Part shown: positions 55,257 through 62,200 of the stretch, one piece after another | Layout: every line of letters starts with the position of its first letter | Position numbering within the stretch: position 1 is the first letter of the stretch | Assembly (NCBI GenBank): GCA_949284415.1 | Contig: CASDVM010000032.1 | Location: 1-64,000, forward strand | From: an uncultured bacterium | GTDB lineage: Bacteria; Cyanobacteriota; Vampirovibrionia; Gastranaerophilales; Gastranaerophilaceae | DNA: 64,000 bases | Reading direction: 5' to 3' | Position numbers and translations under genes: made by a program | Notes under the pieces: model-generated | The model's database searches: none | The model's input: the letters and a program-made list of their open reading frames with translations, nothing else | Told to the model about the DNA's origin: nothing

Positions 55257-55402
55257 TGTCATTGCGCATTTATTGCGCAATCTAAAATTTGTACTAAAAA
55301 GATCGCGCATCATGTGCGCGATAATAGGCCTTAATATTCAATCCCTCTCCCCTTGCGGGAGAGGGAAAAGTTCTTCACGCTTCACTTTTCACACTTCACT
55401 AA
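55204..55402. repeat. Composite repeat insertion inside the third pilin gene
   Basis: In order: AGAAGTCAGGAAGTCAGG (related to 14753), TTGCGCATTTATTGCGCAA (about 55263), the hairpin ATCGCGCA-TCATG-TGCGCGAT (55302-55322, copy of 48247-48267), CCCTCTCCCCTTGCGGGAGAGGG (about 55341) and TTCACGCTTCACTTTTCACA. Each is a member of an interspersed family or a short palindrome. Confidence 0.7.
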
Positions 55403-56064
55403 AAAAACGAGCCGCGTTTACATTGGCCGAAGTTTTAATCACCCTTGGCATTATCGGCATAGTTGCCGCAATGACAATGCCCGCATTGATAGGCAGCTAC
55501 AGAAGAAGTGTTACGGAAACAAAGCTGCAAAAATTTTATTCTGTAATGAATCAGGCAATAAAACTTGCGGAAGTTGACAACGGAGAACTGTCAATGTGGG
55601 TGCCGCAACGAGGTGATGATTCCGGTGATTTTGGCGAATGGTATAACACATATCTTGATAAAAATATAAAATTTTTGAGTAAAAATTATTATTCACATTA
55701 TTATCATGTAGCGTTTGCAGACGGAAGCGGATTTGCAGCTTATATACCTTCAACGTCTTTACCAAACGCGGATTCGGTAAGTGCATATATATTTTATTGT
55801 ACTGATTATAAATATTGTTTTATGCCGGGCAGTAACGGAAATTTTTCAGAGGAAGATTCCTATGACGGTGTGCACACATTTTTATTCGGAATATGCAAAA
55901 ACGGTAAATTTACAGCTTCTGCTATTTGTTCCGGAAATATTTATTCCCGAGAAGAGCTTCTAAGCGGCTGTTCTAATACTGATCCGCATAGCAGACACAT
56001 GTGTGCTGCTCTTATTCAGCATGACGGCTGGAAGATAAGCAAAGATTACCCATGGATAAAATAG
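55273..56064 (+). CDS. Type IV pilin-like prepilin, third copy, start disrupted or phase-variable
   Basis: 263 residues if TTG 55273 is used; ATG 55312 gives 250. Neither has a good ribosome binding site, while a detached leader with one lies at 55167. The pilin part begins KKRAA-FTLAEVLITLGIIGIVAAM (F codon at 55417), with Glu5 kept and Ala rather than Gly just before the cleavage site. The mature region (about 216 residues) has a stalk (TETKLQKFYSVMNQAIKLAE) and a globular domain with at least six Cys. Everything before KKRAA is encoded by repeat DNA (SLSPCGRGKSSSRFTFHTSL). No stop interrupts the mature part, so it has not decayed. Confidence 0.78.
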   Translation: MRNLKFVLKRSRIMCAIIGLNIQSLSPCGRGKSSSRFTFHTSLKKRAAFTLAEVLITLGIIGIVAAMTMPALIGSYRRSVTETKLQKFYSVMNQAIKLAEVDNGELSMWVPQRGDDSGDFGEWYNTYLDKNIKFLSKNYYSHYYHVAFADGSGFAAYIPSTSLPNADSVSAYIFYCTDYKYCFMPGSNGNFSEEDSYDGVHTFLFGICKNGKFTASAICSGNIYSREELLSGCSNTDPHSRHMCAALIQHDGWKISKDYPWIK

Positions 56065-56070
56065 CAGGAG

Positions 56071-56301
56071 TTATTTTTTGAAATAATCGCATATTAATGT
56101 TTTTTTGCGCGGGATAAGATTTTTTATTCCGTCAAAAAATTTGTTCTTTTTTGACTCTTCAAGTTCTTTTTTCAGGATTGCTTTTTCTAAAACGACTTTG
56201 TTGTATAAATCTGAGCATACAGAACTTTTTTCAACATGTTCTTTTAATTTCGCAAGTTGAATTTCTTTTTCTCTAATAAATCGGGTTAGTTCTTTTTTCA
56301 C
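56071..56301 (-). CDS. Small coiled-coil hypothetical protein, 76 residues
   Basis: The start is GTG 56301, with GAGG eight bases upstream. Highly charged helix throughout (LTRFIREKEIQLAKLKEHVE; LEKAILKKELEESKKNKFF), then a basic end LIPRKKTLICDYFKK. No family recognised. Convergent with pilin 3, six bases apart. Confidence 0.6.
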   Translation of the reverse strand: MKKELTRFIREKEIQLAKLKEHVEKSSVCSDLYNKVVLEKAILKKELEESKKNKFFDGIKNLIPRKKTLICDYFKK

Positions 56302-56383
56302 TTTGAAAACCTCAATGAACTGTACCTTATTAGAATAATCTCAATTGAAAAATTTTAAATCGGCTTTTTAGTTGATTTAATAT

Positions 56384-56929
56384 TTATGCAGGCAATAAAT
56401 CATATTCATAGCCGATTTGTAAAGCTTTGATATTTAATGGCATAAGATTTTTTCTGTGAGGAGGAATTACCGCATCAAGCGCCTGACTTAATGTCTCAAG
56501 AGAAACTGCTTTTCCGGCTTTTGCAAGAATTCCGAGCGCAAGAATATTAGCCATTTTCACATTGCCTAAATCCTCTGCAAGTTTTGAAATAGGGGCAAAA
56601 AGATAGTTTATATCCGTTCTTGTTTTGATTTCTTTTACAAGGGTTGAATTTGCAATCATCATACCGCCCTTTTTAATTTTTGACAAAAATCTGTCAAATG
56701 AAGCCTGATTCAGGGCAATAATAAAATCGGCATCAGGTTTATTTACTTCACTTACATCTTCATCGCTTTCAACAATTTCACAGTTAACTGTTCCACCGCG
56801 CATTTCAGCTCCGTATGAAGGGTACCATGTTACATTTTTCCCTGCAAGCATGAAAGCGTTAGCCAGCACCTCTCCGGCTAATAATACGCCTTGACCGCCA
56901 AATCCTGCTATTATAAAATTTTTTTCCAT
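56384..56929 (-). CDS. korC: 2-oxoacid:ferredoxin oxidoreductase, gamma subunit
   Basis: 181 residues. IAGFGGQGVLLAGEVLANAF (about 7-26) and YPSYGAEMRGGTVNC are the gamma-subunit signatures of 2-oxoglutarate / branched-chain 2-oxoacid oxidoreductases. It forms part of the four-subunit enzyme with the ferredoxin-like, alpha and beta subunits upstream, which converts a 2-oxoacid plus CoA to acyl-CoA, CO2 and reduced ferredoxin. Last gene of the operon, 77 bases after the beta gene. 2-oxoglutarate versus branched-chain substrate cannot be decided from these motifs. Confidence 0.9.
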   Translation of the reverse strand: MEKNFIIAGFGGQGVLLAGEVLANAFMLAGKNVTWYPSYGAEMRGGTVNCEIVESDEDVSEVNKPDADFIIALNQASFDRFLSKIKKGGMMIANSTLVKEIKTRTDINYLFAPISKLAEDLGNVKMANILALGILAKAGKAVSLETLSQALDAVIPPHRKNLMPLNIKALQIGYEYDLLPA

Positions 56930-57006
56930 TTTATTATCCTCTTCCGGTATTATTGTTATTCTGAGCTTGTTTCAGAATATGTTTATACTTAGTCTGTTTT
57001 ACAATA

Positions 57007-57753
57007 TTAATGTGTCAGGTCTTTGTATATTCCCGGTTTAAATACCGGCATCATTTCGTTTCTTACTCTTTCATGTGCTTTTTCGGGAGACATTTTCCAG
57101 TTTGTCGGACATGTTGAAAGTATTTCTACAAAACCTAATCCCAGACCTTTTATCTGTACTTCAAAAGCTTTTTTTATTGCCTGCTTTGCCTTTCTAATAT
57201 TTGCAACAGTATCAAGAGAAACTCTTGCAGAAAAAGCTGTTCCATCGCAAAGCGCTATATGTTCTGCAATTTTTACAGGGTATCCGTAATAATCAATATT
57301 TCTTCCTGTAGGAGATGTTGTTGTTACCTGTCCAACAAGAGTTGTAGGCCCTAACTGACCTCCTGTCATGCCGTAAGTTGTGTTATTTATGCATATTGCA
57401 GTAATTTTTTCACCTCTAAGCGCTGCATGCATACTTTCAGCCAGTCCGATTGAAGCGAAATCTCCATCACCCTGATATGTAAATACAATTTTATCGGGTC
57501 TTGCTCTTTTTATGCCTGTAGCTTCTGCCATAGCTCTTCCATGCGGAGCTTCGAGCGCATCTACGTTTATAAAATCGTAGATTGTTACCGAACAGCCGAT
57601 GGATGCTGCAAGAATTGTATTTTCTCTTATGCCGAGTTCATCAAGTACCTCTGCTACGAGTCTTACGGCAACCCCGTGGTCGCATCCCGGGCAGAATGAA
57701 TATTTTACATCTCCTTTTAAAGATTCAGGTAATTTAAAAACTTGTGTTGCCAT
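57007..57753 (-). CDS. korB: 2-oxoacid:ferredoxin oxidoreductase, beta (TPP-binding) subunit
   Basis: 248 residues. The thiamine diphosphate motif GDGDFASIGLAESMHAALRG with INNTTYGMTGGQ (about 94-135) and the early FCPGCDHGV cysteine pair are typical. GCSV and PHGRAMAEATGIKRARPD complete the active-site pocket. The cofactor would come via thiL at 45 kb. Its ATG overlaps the last base of the alpha gene stop. Confidence 0.93.
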   Translation of the reverse strand: MATQVFKLPESLKGDVKYSFCPGCDHGVAVRLVAEVLDELGIRENTILAASIGCSVTIYDFINVDALEAPHGRAMAEATGIKRARPDKIVFTYQGDGDFASIGLAESMHAALRGEKITAICINNTTYGMTGGQLGPTTLVGQVTTTSPTGRNIDYYGYPVKIAEHIALCDGTAFSARVSLDTVANIRKAKQAIKKAFEVQIKGLGLGFVEILSTCPTNWKMSPEKAHERVRNEMMPVFKPGIYKDLTH

Positions 57754-58817
57754 TATAATAATTCCTCGATTCTTTTAACAATTTCATCAGCAGAAGGCGG
57801 TACGCCTACTCCTTTGTTTATTAATTCAACAGGACATGCTCCGTCAACGGCAAGTCTGACATCGTTGACCATTTGCCCCATGTTTACTTCTACCGTTATA
57901 AATTTTCTTACCGTTTGGGCAAGTTCGGAAATTCTCTCAGACGGGAACGGATAGAGTGTAACAGGTCTGAAAAATCCTGCTTTAATTCCTTTTTCGCGCA
58001 GAATTTTCATTGCGGTTTTAACATTTCTTGAAGTGCTTCCAAAACTTGTAAGAATAATATCTGCGTCTTCGGTGTTAATTTCTTCCCATTCTGTTTCGTT
58101 TTCTTCAATAAGCCTGTATTTATCATACAATTTGTTTAAAAATTCACATCTGTCATCCGCGAGCGGACCGTAAGAACGGATAATTCTGCCGTCTCTGCCT
58201 CTGGCGCCTGTTAATGCCCAGCTTGATGTATCAATTTCGGGATACGGATAATCATAAAATTCTACAGGTTCCATCATCTGGCCTAAAAGTCCGTCTGCCA
58301 ATAAAACAGCGGGATTACGGTACTTTTGCGCAAGATAAAATGTTTTGTACGTCAGATCAACGCATTCCTGAACGGTGGAAGGTGCAAGGACTATTAAATT
58401 GTAATCACCGTTTCCGCCGCCTTTTGTAGCCTGAATATAATCGCCCTGAGACGGATAAATATTACCCAGTCCGGGGCCTCCTCTCATCACGCTTACCAGA
58501 ACTACGGGCAGTTCGTCTGCCGCAGCGTATGACAGACCTTCCTGCATTAAAGATACAGCGCATGAAGAAGATGATGTCATTGCTTTGACACCTGTTGACA
58601 CCGCGCCTATTGTCATATTGATTGCCGCCAGTTCGCTTTCTGCCGAAACATAGCCTCTTTTCAGTTCCTGCATTTTCCCGCTCATAAATTCACCTATCTC
58701 GCTCTGCGGTGTAATAGGATATCCGAAATAACACCGGCATCCTGCCAGAATTGCGGCATTTGCTATTGCGTAATTCCCTTTTGTTAAAACTTTTTTATTT
58801 GTTAAACATTGTGTCAT
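57753..58817 (-). CDS. korA: 2-oxoacid:ferredoxin oxidoreductase, alpha subunit (KorA/VorB)
   Basis: 354 residues. The pyrimidine-binding start GNYAIANAAILAGCRCYFGY with PITPQSEIGEF (about 14-46) and TSSSSCAVSLMQEGLSYAAA are diagnostic of VorB/KorA-type alpha subunits; MRGGPGLGNIYPSQGDYIQA follows near 110. The C-terminal domain II has VNMGQMVNDVRLAVDG. Four-subunit architecture with a separate ferredoxin gene marks the archaeal/anaerobe type. It works in anaerobic carbon metabolism, either amino acid fermentation or reductive synthesis of 2-oxoacids. Confidence 0.93.
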   Translation of the reverse strand: MTQCLTNKKVLTKGNYAIANAAILAGCRCYFGYPITPQSEIGEFMSGKMQELKRGYVSAESELAAINMTIGAVSTGVKAMTSSSSCAVSLMQEGLSYAAADELPVVLVSVMRGGPGLGNIYPSQGDYIQATKGGGNGDYNLIVLAPSTVQECVDLTYKTFYLAQKYRNPAVLLADGLLGQMMEPVEFYDYPYPEIDTSSWALTGARGRDGRIIRSYGPLADDRCEFLNKLYDKYRLIEENETEWEEINTEDADIILTSFGSTSRNVKTAMKILREKGIKAGFFRPVTLYPFPSERISELAQTVRKFITVEVNMGQMVNDVRLAVDGACPVELINKGVGVPPSADEIVKRIEELL

Positions 58818-58872
58818 ATTTAGTCCTCATTAATAACATATTGCGGAAACAATTTTGCAGTTCCCTGAAAAG

Positions 58873-59085
58873 TTAGTCTTTATATACTTCTGTTATGGCT
58901 AAATCAGGGCATCTTACAGCACACATGGCACATCCGAGACATTCATGGTTCGGATCAACAAATTCTACTGTGTGAACCCCGAGGCTGTTTGTTTCATTTC
59001 CTATTTTGAGAAGTTTTTTGGGGCACTCATTAATACAAAGATAGCATGCTTTACATTTATTTTTGTCTATTACTATTCTGCTCAT
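58873..59085 (-). CDS. korD: 4Fe-4S ferredoxin, delta subunit of the 2-oxoacid oxidoreductase
   Basis: 70 residues from ATG 59085; a GTG at 59091 lies inside the ribosome binding site GAGGTG. Two cluster motifs, CKACYLCINECP and CLGCAMCAVRCP, each give CxxCxxCxxxCP, so it should carry two [4Fe-4S] clusters and pass electrons from the beta subunit. First gene of the korDABC-type operon; a 56-base gap separates it from the alpha gene. Confidence 0.92.
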   Translation of the reverse strand: MSRIVIDKNKCKACYLCINECPKKLLKIGNETNSLGVHTVEFVDPNHECLGCAMCAVRCPDLAITEVYKD

Positions 59086-59183
59086 CTTCACCTCAGTTTA
59101 TACAATCGTCTAAATTTTATTATAACACTTAATAAAAAAAAAGATACTTTATCTTTACAATTGTAATAATAATCGTTAACAGT

Positions 59184-59213
59184 TTGCATTGATTGTTATT
59201 CTTCTGCTAAAAT
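59184..59213 (+). promoter_or_regulatory. Promoter candidate of the giant coiled-coil gene
   Basis: TTGCAT (59184-59189), 18-base spacer, TAAAAT (59208-59213), about 50 bases before ATG 59265. Confidence 0.45.
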
Positions 59214-59264
59214 ATTTGTAAAAACTATAAATATAAGTGGGATATTTTTAAGAAAGAGAACAAA

Positions 59265-62200
59265 ATGGCGCTGACTGTAGATGAAATTGCAGAAATACTC
59301 AACACTATGCGTGTTGAAAATGAGCATAATGTTGAAAATTTTGAAAAAGTTTTAACCGGTATAAATAACAAAATCGAATTAATGGCAGATGATAGTGAAG
59401 CAACTGATCTAATAAAGCTTTACCTGTCAGAATTGAAAAAAATTGTTGAAGATAAGCATAACAGTGCAAACGACAGGTTTAAAACTCTTGAAAATTCCAT
59501 TAATAATATTCTTTCTTCGCAGGAACAGACTGCAAAAACATCAGAACTCAAAGATTTATTTCATGTACTGGGTGCCGGTTTTGATTCTTTTTCAGGAGAA
59601 TTTGTAAATCAGACTAATACTCTTCAGGCAGTTAATGAAAAACTCGAACAAATAGAAGAAAGTGTTTTCAATAAGGGAGAACTTGCTTCTTTATTGAATG
59701 GTTTTGCTTCCGATCTGTCTGAGATGAACAGCGGAATTGATAAATCCTTTGGAAAGATAGAAACTTCTTTGGAAGATGCAATTTCCGAAATCGGCCGTTT
59801 AAATGTTTCCGAGCAGGTCAGCGCTATTGATAACAAAATTTCATCTCTAAGCGAGTATGTAAACGCAATACCTTCAAAGATTTCTTTTTCAGGACTTGAA
59901 CAAAGGGTAGAATATTTCCAAAATATTATAAATTCTGTCAGAGAAGCTGTTGCCGATGTCCCGGCACTGAGTGCGGAAGCGCTTTCTGACAGATTTCTTG
60001 AGCTGGAAAATTCATTTAAAAATATTGTAACGGAACAAAATTTCTCTGATTTTAAAGAAAATCTTGCGGATTTTGTACGGCAGATAAGCGATAACGCCGT
60101 TTCCATAAGCGCCGATATTAACGCTAACAGGCAGAAAATAGAAAACATTTTTGCGTCAATAAATACTTTGGATTACAAAAATGATTTCAATGCTGTTTCG
60201 GAAAAAATTACCGCTCTTGAAGATGCTGTTAACGGTATCTCGCAGAGCAGTGCCTACGAAATACAAAACCTCGGAAGAACCTTGTCGTCAGTTGTAACCG
60301 ATTCTGATTTTGCGGGGTTTAAGGCTGATCTTGCAGGTTTTGTGCAAAAAATTATCGATAATTCTACCGCTTTAAATGCTGAACTATCGCGTTCGGCGGA
60401 AAGAATTGAGAATATTTTATCAACCGTTAATTCGCTGGATTATACAGACGATTTTGAAACTGTTTCAAAAGAAATATCCGAGTTAAAGTCTGCACTTAAC
60501 GATAATTTATCAGTGTCAGAAAGTATTAACAGTGCTCTGGGGGATGCTAAAAATGAAATTACCAGAAAGCTTGACGGATTTGAAACATCTCTATCAACAA
60601 TAGTAACCGATTCTGATTTTGCCGGATTTAAAGCTGATTTATCCGATTTTGTACAGAAAATTATAGACAATTCATCAGCTTTAAATTCAGAACTTTCGTA
60701 CAGTACCGAAAGAATTGAAAATATTTTGACAACCATAAGGTCTCTCGATTTCAGGGATGATTTTGCCGGAATTGAGAGTCGTATAAATGATTTAAAAGAA
60801 ACTTTTGATGCCGGTGCCAAAATTAATTACACGAATTTATCGGAGCAGATTGCTTACGTAAAAGAGGGGCTGGAAAGCGGTTTTGAAAATATTGATACTG
60901 CCCGTAATACTGTTTATTCGGATTTAAAATCGCAGTTAACGGATATTTTAAATAATTTAGATGCTATAGTAAAATCTAATCCCCAAAAATCTATTGATGA
61001 ACTTTCTTCCCTTGTTCTTAATTTGTCTGAGACGGCATCTGTTTTGCGAAGCGGTATAAGTTCTGATATTCAGGGGGATTACGGAGATTTAAAATCAAGT
61101 ATAGGTGCTGTCATTGCGAATTTGCAGATTGTAAAAGAAGATATTATCGCTAAAAATACCGATTTTTATAATTCTTCGTCCGAGAATTCTCTTTTATTGG
61201 AAGCTAAGCTTGAGCAGCAGTTGAAGGCTCTGGATGAACTGAAAAATAAAATTGATGATGCTGAAAAATTTGATCCTGAAAAAATTGTAGCATCAATTCA
61301 AGATGTTTATACCGATTTGTCAGGGATAATTGCGGATTTAAAAGAGGATTCCGGAACAAATTACGAAGCAATTAAATCTTATATCGAAGAATTATCATCT
61401 ACGGTAAATTTAATCCGCGAAGAATTTCTTAATTTGAACGGTCAAAATTCAAATCTTCTGGGTGTAAAAATAGATTCTGTAGCATCGGATATAAATGAAT
61501 TCAGAGAAGAGTTCAAGCAGTCTGCATCAAGTGATGTCGGAAATTTTTCTGTTATATCAGGTAATATTTCAGAAATTTCAGAAAAACTTGACGGTTTAAA
61601 AGGCAGTCTTGCAGAAGATACTGAACAAAATTTTCAATCCGTAAAACTTTTGCTGAATGAAATAAGTGCGAAACTTTCTTCAGATATAGAGCAGCAGAAA
61701 GATTTGTTCTCGCGTTCGGGGGAAGAAAATACTGAAAAACAACTCGAAGCTGTCAGAAATATTGCGTCAGATATAAAAAATATTCAAGTTTTAATTTCCG
61801 AAAATAAAGAATTGTTCAACAGTACCGTTGAAGAAAATATTAAAAGTATCAGGGAATACATAGGAGAACTGAGTAATTCTATATATGAATCCGGTTTAGA
61901 AAGTGAAAATAAATTCAATACAAAACTTGAAGCTTTAGATGTGCTAAATCATGGTTTTGAAAATCTTGCATCGTCTGTAGAAATCGGAATAAAAGATGTT
62001 TTAAGCGCTGTAAATCAGCTTGATGCATCAGCTCAAAACAGTTTAATTCAAACAGAAATCAACGCAGTGAAATCACTTTGCGAATCATTATTAACTTCGT
62101 TAAATGATACTCACAGACGTAGTGATGAATTATCGCAGATTATTTCTTCTTTAATGGAAATCGTTTTGAAAAAAGACGATATTAATGAAATTTCATTTAA

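Noticed and set aside
59624-60820. Long serine-rich minus-strand ORFs inside the giant coiled-coil gene.
   Set aside because: They are shadows caused by the biased Glu/Asp/Lys-rich codons of the plus-strand gene; no start signals.
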